DNA of 64,000 bases from Phytophthora sp. 'mugwort'. Its lineage: Eukaryota; Oomycota; Peronosporomycetes; Peronosporales; Peronosporaceae. The stretch spans positions 9,486,001 through 9,550,000 of the forward strand of contig JAUCEF010000007.1 of NCBI GenBank assembly GCA_033558025.1, in the 5' to 3' direction. A program made the translations under genes and the position numbers. Shown here one piece after another: positions 24,763-36,885 of the stretch; positions within the stretch are counted from its first letter, which is position 1, and each line of letters starts with the position of its first letter. Below the pieces are notes generated by a model that saw only the letters and a list, made by a program, of their open reading frames with translations, did not search any database and was not told the origin of the DNA.

Positions 24763-25289
24763 CTGTAAAACATGAGATTGTGCCCCGTGGGGCACTATTA
24801 AAGGGATGGGGTATTAAAAGTGTCGAATTGTCAATGTGAGTCATGTTAAGTTAGGAAGTCGTAGTTTTCATGTGCTTCGAGCATGCCGTTAGAGATCGAT
24901 CTCAACAATCGTGTCGACAAAGCCTCGCCATTGGCGGAGTCGCTGCTGATCGCTCGCTGGTTTCGTTGGAGATTGCAGACGCAGCACGGTGCTTACCAAG
25001 CAAGTCCGCGACAGCTTTCTCGTAGACGGAGTGAGTCGACAGCGACAGTTGGTCGTCCGACCCGAGAAAGCAGAGTCAACGACGAGCAGAATGGTGTTTG
25101 GCTGCACAATGGGAAAGTAGTACCCCATGCCATTGATTTATGCGGGCTCGGATTTGATAAATCTATGCTGATAATTAAAATCAGAGGTGGTGCATTTTTT
25201 AGAGGGATGTATCACATGTCCCCACTCAGAACCATATTTGGGAGGTGGGGCATTATTGGAGGGATGGGGCACAATCTCAGGTTTTACAG
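24763..25289. mobile_element. 527-bp MITE with 24-bp inverted ends and TA duplication
   Basis: The ends CTGTAAAAC...GATTGTGCCCC (24763-24786 and the inverse at 25266-25289) match at 23 of 24 positions and are flanked by TA on both sides (24761-24762, 25290-25291). Short length, no transposase and TA targets point to a non-autonomous Tc1/mariner-type element. GGGGCA-rich motifs recur inside both ends. A 165-codon open frame (24883-25380) crosses the right end and is probably fortuitous. It lies about 250 bp after the FYVE-GAF stop codon. Confidence 0.75.
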
Positions 25290-26707
25290 TACTACAAGCA
25301 TAATAGAAGTATTATTATCTAATCGAACAGTATGGTTTCAGATTATGACGATCGAATTAGATAGCTCGAGCTCGAGATAAGAATTTTATTTTTTTCGACA
25401 TCGAGTTACAGCATATGTCATCGGCTTGTTTGTCAGAACGCAATGCCACCCGATTAAGTATACATGTACTCCGCTGTTCGGAAATGACGGACTGATTAAA
25501 CTTTATCCGAACGCAGATTGGCCAATATTTAACGCGAAATGAAGTATCTGTCAAGCAGCACTGATAGGATTAATAACATTGTCTTTCCGACCAAACTTGA
25601 TCATAGTATGGTGCATATTAACCAATCTGATTCTTCTCCGATTTGATTAGCCAATGAACAACAGCTTCAAAAGGTTTTGGCGATATATATATTTATATAT
25701 ATATATAATAATAATAAACGCGAATAGAGGTTGCAGTCGGAAGCAGAGCGATTCCGACGTATCTGGCCGGAGCTGATGCCCAGATATGTGTATCGCGCTA
25801 CAAACGTGTGGTGGTCACGTATCACTCTCATATTTGCCGCCTCTCCGACCCATAACGATGACCCCGAACGACTTAAGGCTCGCCAACACCAAGCGCGCGC
25901 GAGCGACAATCATGAAGGCGACATGGCGATGGATCCGTCGAACATTGAATTGTTCTCCAATAGAATCATCGAAAGAGCAGGCCCGATGCGCAACATGACT
26001 TCTCAAGAACTCGCATGGAGGTCACCGCCAAGGTGAATCGGCGTCTACTATCGTGGAAGAATCTTGGCAAGTTTGATCATTCGTTAATCACAGTCGACGG
26101 AAAGTCTTGCGCTTCAGTCGTTCAGTATGTGAGATCTATTACAAGCTTATAACCAAGAGTATATCAAAACATTGTGCAGACTCTATTCTCCCGTCGACGG
26201 GCATTACTTAAGTGATAAGCGTCGTTAATCGAAATGGTACGTTTGCTCAGCAAACGAATTCAATAACAATCACAAGCAAGACAATCCCATTCTACGAACG
26301 AGCCCTCTACAAACAACTTAACGCATGAGACATGGAGCAACATATTGACGAGACAGAAACGCCCTTTAGCCGGTCTTCAACGACCCTGCCCTCGCTGTGC
26401 AGCTTGTCGTATTCGTTGCTAGTAACCCACCTTGCTGACGGAGATTCACCGAGAGGTCGCAGCTGGTACTCGAGGACGTACTGCCCCCACGGTTGCTGCG
26501 ACGTCGTCGTCGTATCTCCACCAGCTTGCCTTCGTGGGAAGTGCTGCAGTCGCACCCTCCATTGTTTGTCGATTTCGTTTCAATGCTCGAGCAGTTGCTG
26601 TGGCAGGCCGAACTGCCACCGTTATTCGTACGCTACTGACGCGTCGACATCGTCCCCCACCTCGTTTTGAACTCATAGTCTAGCTGCGCTGTGATGCCGT
26701 CGGCCGC
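25290..26707. other. AT-rich spacer, no gene recognised
   Basis: About 1.4 kb without a recognisable product. A TA/TAA microsatellite sits at 25681-25716. Open frames such as 25731-26036 (plus) show no known domain. Confidence 0.45.
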
Positions 26708-28860
26708 TTAAGGCAGCAGGGGAACCAGGAACTGGTAGCTCACCATGGACGACACGTGAGCTATCATTAGCTGCGGCGCTCCGTTCCGATCCTCTCGCTG
26801 CTGCAGGAAGTTCTCGTAGCTAGCCGGCTCAACCGTCCCGCGCGGTGGGTTGTAGACACAAATGCGGTCGCCAACACGGAACTCCCGCGTCCTCTTTGCC
26901 CTCCGGTCGTAGTATTTTGCCTGACGTTCTTGTTCTTTGCGCCGAGCTCGTTCTGCGCACTCGTGGCTCAATGTCATTGCCCGAACTAACCGGGTGCGGT
27001 AGCGCATCAAGTCACCCGCTTCCGTCACTTCCATTTGTCTCAACGCGCGTTAGGCGGTCTCAGCCGTCTTCCCATCATTAGCTCATTAGGGGACAGAGCA
27101 ACAGTTGAATGGATAGCTGAATTGTACGCGTGCGCGGGGCACTGTACCCACGAACTCCAATCATTCTGATTTTCGTCGGCTGTGAACGTCGTCACGCAGT
27201 CTTTTTATAAGAGCGATGGAAGCGTTCCACCAGGCTGATCAGCTGGGGTCGATAGGGCACCGGGTTGGTCTTCTTCGACTGCAGTGAGTTCACCAAGCAC
27301 TCGGTCACTTTGCCCGTCAACTCGGGAGCTCCGTTCGTCAGCAGCTCGTGAAACGTCCAAAACTTCAGCACGAGTACTTTCATCAGGAAGCTTGCTACGC
27401 TTTCTGCTGTGTGCTGCTTCACGCTCTTCGCCAAAGCATACCTCGTCACGTACTCCAATGCTGCCACTACGTAGCGTTCTCCGCCGTCCGATATCGGAAA
27501 AGGCCCGGCCATGTCTAGTGCCCATCTATCGCCCACGTCTCCACCTTGTATGCTTCTCAAACGACGGGATCACCTCTCGCGGTCTCGCCTTACGGCTGCA
27601 ACATGCATCCGAGTCATGCGATAGCGAATGCGGCATGCAGCTTAGAAAATTCGTCGCATGTTATGAGCAAATACGAAAATGACAATGCAATTCCCGGATT
27701 GATTTTCACACCTTTTGTGGCTTCTTCTTACAGGCACGACAAGCTAAAACAGCTGTCTTCATCGACGGAATGGCGATGCTTTGCGCGCAAGCTCATCGAC
27801 AGTTAATGCCCGAGTCTTGAAACGCCTTTCTCCCGAGAGCATTTATCAGAGCTACAAATGTCTCACCAGTCACATATGCAACGTGGATCTAATTTGTCAC
27901 AGACGAGGTTAGCGTCGTGTCATAAGAAAGTTCATAGTCCGGTCGACGTAACAACGCGTTTGCAAGAAATTTCTGCCTGCCAGGCTTGTACTTCACCTCG
28001 AAGTTATACTCCGCGAAGAAGGACAGCTAGCGAATCATCCTTTGCTAGAAATGAGGCGACTGGGCCATAGTGTCTACAACGCGTGATCAGTGAAGATCAC
28101 AAACTGCTTAGAACCGAGCCGATGAACCCTGAACTCGACAATGACATACTTCATTGCAAGTAGCTCCTTGTCATGAAGTGGGTAATCCTTCTCCGGATTG
28201 CCTTCAGCTGGCGAGATTTCAACTCAACCACGCGTTCGCGCCCGTTGGCGTCGTCTGTTTGTAGCAGTGCACTGCCTAGGATAAGTCGGATGCTACAGAC
28301 AACACTGAACGGCAGTTCGGGGTCTGGCGACGCCAGGATCGGTGCATGAAGAAAACTCTCCGTGCCCGTCTCATAGGCAGCCTAGTGATCGGTATCCCCA
28401 AACCACTCCGCACTATGCTTAATGGGATTGGACAATGGCCGAGTCATAACAGCGTAATTATCACTGTACTTTTTCAAGTAGTTGACTAGGCTAAACCACT
28501 TGCGTAAGTCCTTCTGGTTCTTAGGAACGGGTGGATCCACAATAGTTTTGACCTTAACGGGATCCGCTCGAAGGCCGCGCTTCCCATTGAAGCATCCTAA
28601 TAAACCATTTTCTTTAGCTCCGAAGGTGCACTTCGGTACGTTAGCGTACAACTTGTTAGTGCGTAAGTACTCGAGCACTCTCCATGGGATTCTCCACATC
28701 CGACTTCCCGTGCTCTTCACGAAGATGTCGTCGAAATATGCCTGTGCATACGACTGATGGGGCCTGAAATTCTCCGTCGCTAGACGATTGCACATGACAG
28801 GCGCGTTCGACAGCCGTTGGGGCATCGCCAGCCCAGATCTCCATCTTCAGCTGAGTTCGC
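26708..28860 (-). pseudogene. Ty3/gypsy pol remnant (RT, RNase H, integrase)
   Basis: Read on the minus strand, the order is reverse transcriptase, RNase H, integrase, as in gypsy elements. RT: MPQRLSNAPVMCNRL and the catalytic YFDDIFV, then LYANVPKCTFGA (28825-28382). RNase H: DYPLHDKELLAMKYVI, HRLGSKQFVIFTDH and FFAEYNFEVKYKPGRQ (about 28200-27940), with stops. Integrase core: RWALDMAGPFPIS, LLTNGAPELTG and SLVERFHRS, which carry the D, a residue after NG where the second D is expected, and E (27560-27192). C-terminal domain: KYYDRRAKRTREFRVGDRI (27043-26708). Stops and frameshifts separate all parts, and I found no LTRs. This is an old, dead copy. Confidence 0.85.
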
Positions 28861-29624
28861 CGTGTATACATCTCCAGATATTTTAACCAATGAGAAGCTG
28901 CGAATCATGTGGTTCTCGGACTGACATTCAGTCGGCTATTGGCAATGATGCCTACGCACCTCACTCGTGCTTTTGCCCGCGTGCCTTCTGTCGCTGCTGG
29001 AGGCTTCGCAGCCCATGCACCACCCTCACTACAACAAGCTTATTTAGAATCCAGACCTCTTTGCCAGGCAGCGGACTGGAGCCTCGCCTCGAGGTTCAGA
29101 GTACGCATAGTCAAAATATGCTTCTTGGCACCTGGCAGGCCGGGCTAGCATCTTGCAGCGTACATCACAATCGTATTCGCGACAGTGGAGCATGCTGCAA
29201 CAACTATAGCTTCATCTTCCTCCATCGATTGCCTGTGATTGTGCAGTCACCTCCAGGGAAGGAGAGCCACCGCGCCATTCGCTGAGAGATGGGGGCTCTT
29301 CATCGCCATACGAAGCAAAGCGTGGTCTGTGTACACCACGAACGTCTGCTCGCCGGAGGTTTACACTCTGAATTTGATCAGAACGTAGCGCATCGAGAGG
29401 AGCTTCTTGATGTGCGCGTGTTAATTCTTCCACTGGTTTCATCTGTTGTGATTAATAATTAACGACGCCTTCGCAGCCCTCATCGACAAACCGTATGAGT
29501 GCACATCCGATGGCAAATCGCTCGCGCCACAAACGACATGGTATGGCTTTGACGTATCGGGAGCTTTAAGAGGGGCGCGGACGCAAGGCTTCCTTTTACC
29601 GTCCTGATCCTTAGGGTTTAGGAT
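28861..29624. other. Spacer between two gypsy remnants
   Basis: No recognisable coding signal in either strand. At its right edge (29611-29637) is a degenerate run of TTTAGG-type repeats, resembling the TTTAGGG telomere unit. Confidence 0.4.
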
Positions 29625-30057
29625 TTAGGATTTGGGGATAAACATCGATAGCACAAAGACCGTCTTTAGCGCCGCTGTGCACGAATATGTCGTGCACAAA
29701 TTCGCGGACCGGGCGCAGCACATGGGGCGCCGTGCGATTGGACGTGCAAGCCCTGTTGTATGGCGGATTAGCCACGCCCAGGGCATCCCGTCCAGAATGC
29801 TTACAGCGGTTAGAGGTGCGTCTTTTCCTCGCATGAGGACATGATAGATATCGTCCGTCAGATCGATCGCTCTGTAGATCGCGCTGCCAGACATATAGTC
29901 TAGCACAATGTCTTTCGGGGAATCGGTATCTGCGCTGCGATGGCGGCATCGTTTAATTGGTTTAATTCGTAAACGATTCGACAGCCTCTCGTGGCCTTCT
30001 TCAAGCAACGTCGGCTCGAGTGTGGGGATGTGCTCTCGCGTATGCGGCATAGTTTAA
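29625..30057 (-). pseudogene. Second gypsy reverse transcriptase fragment
   Basis: A strongly decayed RT piece: IVLDYMSGSAIYRAIDLTDDIY, HVLMRGKDAPLTAVSILDGM and, in another frame, HVLRPVREFVHDIFVHS, where the expected YFDD box reads VHDIF. It overlaps in content with the RT part of the 26.7-28.9 kb copy, so it comes from a separate insertion. Only about 140 codons remain. Confidence 0.7.
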
Positions 30058-32086
30058 CCGACAACAACTAACCTCTACGGATGAACGATTTGTTTATTTG
30101 CAGTCTAATGAAGGACGTGAATGTCAATACAGAGAAGTTAGCATTCACAGACACAATATTGTCGTAAACGTCTGTAGACCGATCTCGTCCGATCACAAAC
30201 TGACTCCCATCGCTTGCGGTGTATTGAGCCGTCATGCTCGCAAACATATTGGCACAAGTTGCGTCCCTATCTCCAGCGTTTCTTGCACCCCTCTCGCAGA
30301 GCAGCAGCTTCCAGCATCGGCTGAATTCCAGCTGCTCGTGTAAATTGGCAAAGGTGTCGTTAGCCTCCACAGCCACATTGCAGTAAACTATGTCCATTAA
30401 TTTACCTGCTCACTGTGTTCCCGGCAGTACCTGGTGACCAGTTGCTTGTGTCAGCTAGCGTGTCCCATGGTCCCCTTCCCTTTAGCACACTTCTGCGGTC
30501 TCCTCAGTGGCGATCGGTACCCGGCAGCCACCTCGCTCGTCTGGGGAATTGCCACAGCTACCAGCTCGGCCGTCACCAGGTCTCCGCTACGAGCTAGGAC
30601 ATTGCTTTGTCGGTCGCTTCGTGCCTTCCCAGACAAGCTGCACATGCCGGAACAGCAAAACGTAAAGGGCTGTATAGCACAGAATGTCACACGAGCAATT
30701 AGTACAGTGGGGCAGTTAAAGCAGCACCCGAAGACACTATCGAACCTGATCTTGTAGGTTTCGCACACCCTAAACGTCGGCATCCGACTTCCGTCTCGTC
30801 ACTGGCTCCGATTTGATAGCCAACACTTGTGGGCGATGCCGAAACGGGGAGAACAGTTCAAAATAAAGGAGTCAAACCTGATTACTGCCACAAATTAGAA
30901 AACGGAATCTATTACAATAGGCTGCGCGAAAGCCACAATAACGTTTGTTGACTATAGTATTGTATTACTCCACATATGACCATTTTAACTAATCAAAGTG
31001 CACTTGCTGTAACAGTCATTAATCAACATAACATACACTTTCGTTTTGAGATAGAAAGATTGCGACTACTGTATTTTTAACCGTTTAGTGTAGTCTAGAT
31101 TACTACATTAGATGCACCTATCTAAACTACCCTAAACGGTACGGAAACAAAACTCGCTAAGTAGATGATGGCAGAGGCTGTTTGCACCGACTCACGTCAC
31201 ATTTTGTTTTTAACTTACTTTGTATATGAAGTCTCCCATCTCCCTTGACCACTAGCCTTCCCGCGGACCGATGTCATCGCGGTCTTGGGCTCTCCCCCCC
31301 CACTACAGTGATTGGCTCGATGGAAAGCTCGGTGCTGGGCCCGCCTCGCTATACCGAGCGGCCTTGCATCGCCCGCACCCCGCGCGGGTTTGCTATGGCT
31401 ACAGACGCTCGCAACCGTTGGTCGTTTTTTATGACTTTCACCCCCTCATCGTGAATCGGTGCAAGCGGCCACTATCATCGACACTGAATGCGATATTTGT
31501 TTTCCATCAATAAAATAACACTAAATATCAAGTTTTCTTTTTCTATTCTGACCTCTGAATATAAGTTTGGCATAGCGTATACGCCACTTTTTTACTCGCT
31601 CTCGTAAAGAATATTCTTGGTAAGTGCCAAGTGTCTTGCATGATTGCTCTCAGTCTGCGGGTCTGCCACCGATACAAAGAGCTTCTAGAAACTCTCCCAT
31701 GATAAATCCCCTGACGAGATTGCTATGTGTTGCGACGCGGACGGCGGTAGGTAGCGACGAGATGCCATCACAGCGAGTGAACTATCTTGACTCTACTTTG
31801 CGACTCCTCAAGATCCATATAGGTAAATCGATATAGTTAAGAAATTAATAGGTAAAAACCAAAATATTGTTTGAGATTTGTTTATATTTTTGGGAGATGA
31901 GTTTTTGATATGTTTTATTTTGGGTGAAATCCGATTTGCGCAAGATGAACAGCGGTCAGTTGGTGTGCTTTTAAATATAATGGTCAAATAATCAAGTTTT
32001 TATTGTAGAATTCATGAAGCGACCATTTAATGCGGACCGGAGAAGTACGGAATTGGAAGCGCTGTGGTGGAACGCAAAGAATATAT
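30058..32086. other. AT-rich spacer with minor open frames
   Basis: Roughly 2 kb with no product I can name. Minus-strand frames at 30068-30397 and 30451-30783 follow the RT fragment on the same strand and could be upstream gypsy sequence, but show no motif. A hairpin-forming repeat lies at 31080-31140. Confidence 0.4.
31080..31140. repeat. 61-bp imperfect inverted repeat
   Basis: Arms ACCGTTTAGTGTAGT (31080-31094) and its inverse (31126-31140) match at 14 of 15 positions. A second, weaker palindrome around GTAGTCTAGATTACTAC nests inside. It could be a tiny element or a cruciform; no known family is evident. Confidence 0.5.
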
Positions 32087-32089
32087 TTA

Positions 32090-32164
32090 GGTAGTGCTCG
32101 CGATGACTCGAAAAGGTAGTTTAGGCGACAGAATGAAATTTTCGTTAAAAATGGCAACCGTGAA
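32090..32164 (+). repeat. Left terminal inverted repeat of the Harbinger element
   Basis: Starts GGTAGTGCTCGCGATGAC right after the TTA duplication. It resembles the right end imperfectly and carries an extra ~20 bp (about 32143-32162), unlike the near-identical arm that follows. Confidence 0.7.
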
Positions 32165-32388
32165 CACGCTGATAATAAAATCGTATTATTGCCCATAATT
32201 CAATTATGTAGCCCCCTTGAAATTCGGGAGACCCTCGAATTCTGCAAAATGGTCATTTCAATCTGAGACTCCCGATTTTACTAAACGAGGTGTCACTAAA
32301 GAGAGTGGTTTTCTCCAACGTCTTGCAGTGAACAGTGTACGGGAAGAACACTAAGGCAAATGAGAGCAGGACGACTAGCTCATCCAAT

Positions 32389-33536
32389 ATGACATCCGAG
32401 AGCAAGGGAGGTAAGGACAGTGGAAAGCCAAACAACTGTACCAAGTCCAAGGCTGAGGCAGGGGCGCAGCGAGCCACGTGGACCGAAGTCCAGGAGCTTC
32501 ACTTCACAAACAAGTACTCTGATACCATCAACTAACATAAGCTAACTACAGACAAATGACTCAAATCCAAAGCGTGGAATGCTTTAGTAGATGCGCTTAA
32601 CAATATGCACAAACGCAAGCATGGCAAAGGTAAGTAACCCCATCGTAGATCTGCAAAGAGAAATTAACGCTGGTTTGTTCTGTTCGATTAACCAGATCAG
32701 TACGAGGCCAAGTTTGGACGTTTAATGCATGACTACGACCCATACCAGCACACCCTGGCTTAAGTGGCGGTGGTGTGGATGCGGAAAATGTTCCATGCTA
32801 GACGACGATGTCTGGGGGCGCCTGATCGAGTCTAAGCCTCAGGATAAGGGCAAAATCAAGATATTCGAAATGTCGGATTCGTTCACGCAACAGTGTATTG
32901 CTTGGTAGCCGGTATGTGTACAATCTGCTTATATGTACATTATTCTACTAAGTGGGTTCCACATTTAACAGGGGGTACATGCACAAATGGCAAACAAGCT
33001 CGTACTCTGCCACAGCTAATTAACGCAGCTGAAGACCAAGATTAAAGCGGCTGAAGACCAGTCGTTTGTAGAGAAGGCTGATATACCCAACGGTGTTTTA
33101 TCTGATGGTCAATTCGGGTCAAGCTCCAAAGAAAAAGCGAGCGTGGAGACGACAATGGTGCGTCTGCAGCGATGACTTCTCTTAAGGTTGCGCGGATACC
33201 CCAAAGCCGCCTAGTCATCAGCGTCGCGTTGAGAAAATCAAGCGGATTCGCGGCGGCGCTGTGAAGTCTAACCGCGCAAAGAAAAACGCAAGGCTTATCG
33301 GAACGTTGGAGGGAAAGTTTGACTCTTTAGTAAGTTTTATGAAGAATTACATCAAGGGGGAAGTGGTGGTGATGGAGACTGAGATGAACCGCAGTGGTGC
33401 TGATATGAATTCCGGATTTGTTGCTTCTCTACTGGGACCGGCCTGCGAAAATGGCGATGCTAAAAGTGACAGCAGTAACGAAGTTGTTGCCAGTGACAGC
33501 GTAGAAGAGGAGACCAAGTTCGAAGTGACAATCTAA
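32389..33536 (+). pseudogene. Myb/SANT-like protein of Harbinger, left copy, broken
   Basis: Encodes pieces of the DNA-binding partner that helps Harbinger transposase reach its target. Exon 1 from ATG 32389 includes the SANT-like RATWTEVQELHFTNKYSD, followed by a stop and a frameshifted ALVDALNNMHKRKHGK. A 66-nt GT-AG intron (32630-32695) joins this to DQYEAKFGRLMHDYDPY. An in-frame TAA follows near 32762, after which homology continues in other frames (SGGGVDAENVP, DDDVWGRLIESKPQDKGKIKIF). The tail at 33261-33536 is an open basic-then-acidic stretch (SNRAKKNARLIGTLEGKF). The same lesions occur in the right-arm copy, so the gene was dead before the arm was duplicated. Confidence 0.75.
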
Positions 33537-33984
33537 GGCGATATACTGTAACAGGACAGAGCAGCAATTAGAACTCGAGCAAGCAGCACATTGTGGCACT
33601 GTGAAGAAGCATAATGCAGGACAAAGATCGAGAAAGAAAAACAAGGTCACCACAGAGGGTCGGCTGAGCTAACGAGCGGCTGGCAACGCAGGGAACTGAT
33701 ATGGGTGGAGAATAGGAACCTGAGAGAAGGATTTAGCGACGGGTGACGACACCCGAGAGCGAAAGAAGCTCACTTCCCAATCTGAGCCGTAGTGCAGAGG
33801 TTGAGGAAACGAGTAGCATAGGGAGTCGTAGAGTGTGAGTGCGCGGACTGGGAACAGCAGGGAAGACTACGTACCGTGGTGAAAGAGTGCCCGTGTTGAC
33901 GGAATGAGCCGCAGGCAAGGATCTGCACTATTCCTAGAGGCACGGCGCGCTAGCATCAAAGCGACGTGGCACCCGTGAGACTGA

Positions 33985-34335
33985 GAACGAGCGCGCAGCA
34001 AGCAAAAGTTAGTACGAGGGCGAGTACGGATCGGAGTAAAAGCGAGACAACGACGAGTACGCGCCGGAGTACACAACGAACACGAGTCGAGAACGAGTAC
34101 GAAAGCGAGTGTGAGTCGGAGAACGATAGAACGACGAATATGGGCTTGAGTACGAGAACGAGTCGAGAACGAGTACAAGTCGGAGAACGAGGTAACGACG
34201 CGTACGAATTAAGTTGAGATTGAGTACAGGCACAAGTACGAGTCGAAGAACGAGACAAAGCGACCAGTACGAGTACCAGTACTATTACGAGAACGAGCAC
34301 GAGTTCAAGAACGAGAAATGGACGAGCACGAGAGC
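33985..34335. repeat. Degenerate hexamer repeat in the left arm
   Basis: About 350 bp of imperfect ACGAGT / ACGAGA / ACGAGC units (CGAGTACGAG, GAACGAGTAC). It gives rise to long artificial open frames rich in V/L on one strand and R/T/E/S on the other. Its mirror copy is at 36535-36885. Confidence 0.8.
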
Positions 34336-34939
34336 GTGTTCGAGTGTGACACAGGTACCAGACGCACGAGTACAGTGGGTAGCAAAGGCTACGACTAGTA
34401 ATATAAGTAGGGAGGACCGCGAGGGCGTCCCGGCCATTGGCCAAGAATCTTCAAGTTACGTAAATCGCGGTTCCGCGCAGCGCAGCATTGTGGCTACACG
34501 ATTTGCCCAACGAGCCGGGCAAGATAAGAGGCCCGTTACAACACGTTTGCCAATTCATGCAACATTCGTTTAAGATAGTGTCCGCGATGTTACCTCCGCT
34601 AGTTTTACGCTAGCAGCAAGCAAATCGTAACATCATCGGCGGGCAGAATATTATACGTTTTAACAGAAATTTAATGCTGTTAGTTGATTTATGGTTTAAT
34701 ATTGTTGTCGTTGCTTGACTAGGAGGGGGCGCTCGAAATATCCATCGCATTGTCAGTAACTTTGTACCCCCGTTCAAAGTCTTCGTCAATCACTATCACA
34801 CGACACACTTGACTCATATCAATGTCATTGCTAGCCTCTTCGTTATCAACTAAACTTTCTTCGCAGTCTGATTCCGTTCGAGCATTGACTCTGAAGTCCT
34901 CGTATTCTCTCCAGATAACACTCCTTATCCACTTTCGCC

Positions 34940-36151
34940 ATGATGTGCTCAACAGGCCGCGGAGAGCACCTCTTAGATGCCATTCACAGCTCGCAAAACA
35001 GGCGAATCTTTCGATTCCATTTCGGCATGGATGCTGAAACATTCGACGCGCTTTACGACGTGTGTAAATATCATATTCGCAGTTTGTTTCAGCATCCACG
35101 GGAAAGGCTAGCTGTTGCTCTTCATTAGCTTGAAACAGCGTCGACGTGTCGAGGACAAGAACTTATCTTCAATTTGGCATACTCAACAGTACATAAATAC
35201 TGTCTTCACGGCGTTTATGCGATGTTTCGAGCCTTGCAAATCTGCTGGTGCTGCCAACATATGTGCCAAGTGAGTTCATGAAGAGACATCCCAATTTCGA
35301 CCAAGGCCTTGTGTGCCATTCATGGAAATCATTTCAGCATTACGGTCACAATCGAGGACGCAAAGCGGTATCGCAACCACAAAGGATTTGTCTCAATCAA
35401 TGTGCTCATTGCTTGCGACTGGAGAATGAACATTTGTTTTTTTTTTATCCACGTGCGGAAGGAAACGCACATGCCTCCATGGTTCTTCAGCGGAGTCAGC
35501 TTTTGAAAGCCCTTCCTGAGCATTGGTACGTATTTGCGGATGCAGGGTATGCAGTTGGAGCTCAGGTACTGACTGATCCCATACCTGTGCGTACATTACC
35601 ATTTAAAAGAGTGGGCAAAATCATTGGGACGACCAAGAAACGGGAAGGAATTGCTCAACCAACGTCATACAAAGGCGCGAAACATCGTGGGACGAGTTAT
35701 TGGATTTCTCAAACGTCGATTTAATGTGTTCCGAACCTGTATGGAGTTTGAACTAACAACCATCAAAGCTGTAATCGTTGCGTGTGCATTAGTCCACACC
35801 TTTGTCAGAAAGTGTGACAAATCTAACCTCGCTGAGGATTTCGGAAACGATGCTGAGAGCAGCTACGATGACGCGAACGACTTCAACGACGGTGAGGTGA
35901 TGGCTTTTGATTTTCGAGATGGCACATCATGGCGAAAGTGGATAAGGAGTGTTATCTGGAGAGAATACGAGGACTTCAGAGTCAATGCTCGAACGGAATC
36001 AGACTGCGAAGAAAGTTTAGTTGATAACGAAGAGGCTAGCAATGACATTGATATGAGTCAAGTGTGTCGTGTGATAGTGATTGACGAAGACTTTGAACGG
36101 GGGTACAAAGTTACTGACAATGCGATGGATATTTCGAGCGCCCCCTCCTAG
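34940..36151 (+). pseudogene. Harbinger (DDE_4) transposase, catalytically dead
   Basis: Transposase pieces run across the loop and into the right arm in several frames. N-terminal helix: FHFGMDAETFDALYDVCKYHI (about 35018-35080). Catalytic core: CAIHGNHFSITVTIEDAKRY, then HKGFVSINVLIACDW (about 35310-35420), HWYVFADAGYA (about 35524-35556), then RHTKARNIVGRVIGFLKRRF and ALVHTFVRKCD (about 35650-35820). In the family the first box reads AIDG and the last VVER; here the aspartate is His and the glutamate is Gly, so two catalytic residues are lost besides the frameshifts. The C-terminal acidic tail (35922-36151) lies in the right arm, and its inverse copy is in the left arm at 34719-34948. Confidence 0.8.
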
Positions 36152-36534
36152 TCAAGCAACGACAACAATATTAAACCATAAATCAACTAACAGCATTAAA
36201 TTTCTGTTAAAACGTATAATATTCTGCCCGCCGATGATGTTACGATTTGCTTGCTGCTAGCGTAAAACTAGCGGAGGTAACATCGCGGACACTATCTTAA
36301 ACGAATGTTGCATGAATTGGCAAACGTGTTGTAACGGGCCTCTTATCTTGCCCGGCTCGTTGGGCAAATCGTGTAGCCACAATGCTGCGCTGCGCGGAAC
36401 CGCGATTTACGTAACTTGAAGATTCTTGGCCAATGGCCGGGACGCCCTCGCGGTCCTCCCTACTTATATTACTAGTCGTAGCCTTTGCTACCCACTGTAC
36501 TCGTGCGTTTGGTACCTGTGTCACACTCGAACAC

Positions 36535-36885
36535 GCTCTCGTGCTCGTCCATTTCTCGTTCTTGAACTCGTGCTCGTTCTCGTAATAGTACTGGTACTCG
36601 TACTGGTCGCTTTGTCTCGTTCTTCGACTCGTACTTGTGCCTGTACTCAATCTCAACTTAATTCGTACGCGTCGTTACCTCGTTCTCCGACTTGTACTCG
36701 TTCTCGACTCGTTCTCGTACTCAAGCCCATATTCGTCGTTCTATCGTTCTCCGACTCACACTCGCTTTCGTACTCGTTCTCGACTCGTGTTCGTTGTGTA
36801 CTCCGGCGCGTACTCGTCGTTGTCTCGCTTTTACTCCGATCCGTACTCGCCCTCGTACTAACTTTTGCTTGCTGCGCGCTCGTTC
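36535..36885. repeat. Degenerate hexamer repeat in the right arm
   Basis: Mirror copy of 33985-34335, reading ACTCGT / TCTCGT units on the plus strand. Confidence 0.8.

Larger units (their letters stand above)
32165..34948 (+). repeat. Left arm of the 2.78-kb palindrome
   Basis: Inverse copy of 35922-38705. The few differences I noticed by eye (in the first ~15 bp, and near 32538, 32686 and 34358) are all A/G exchanges on this strand. The inner edge is sharp: identity ends after ATGATGTGC at 34948. Confidence 0.95.

Noticed and set aside
24883..25380. 165-codon open frame over the MITE
   Set aside because: It crosses the right inverted repeat and the target site, so it cannot be a unit of the element, and shows no domain.
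33956..34444. 162-codon hydrophobic V/L-rich open frame (and mirror at 36426-36914) that could pass for a membrane protein
   Set aside because: It is the translation of the imperfect ACGAGT hexamer repeat; both strands give long frames for the same reason.
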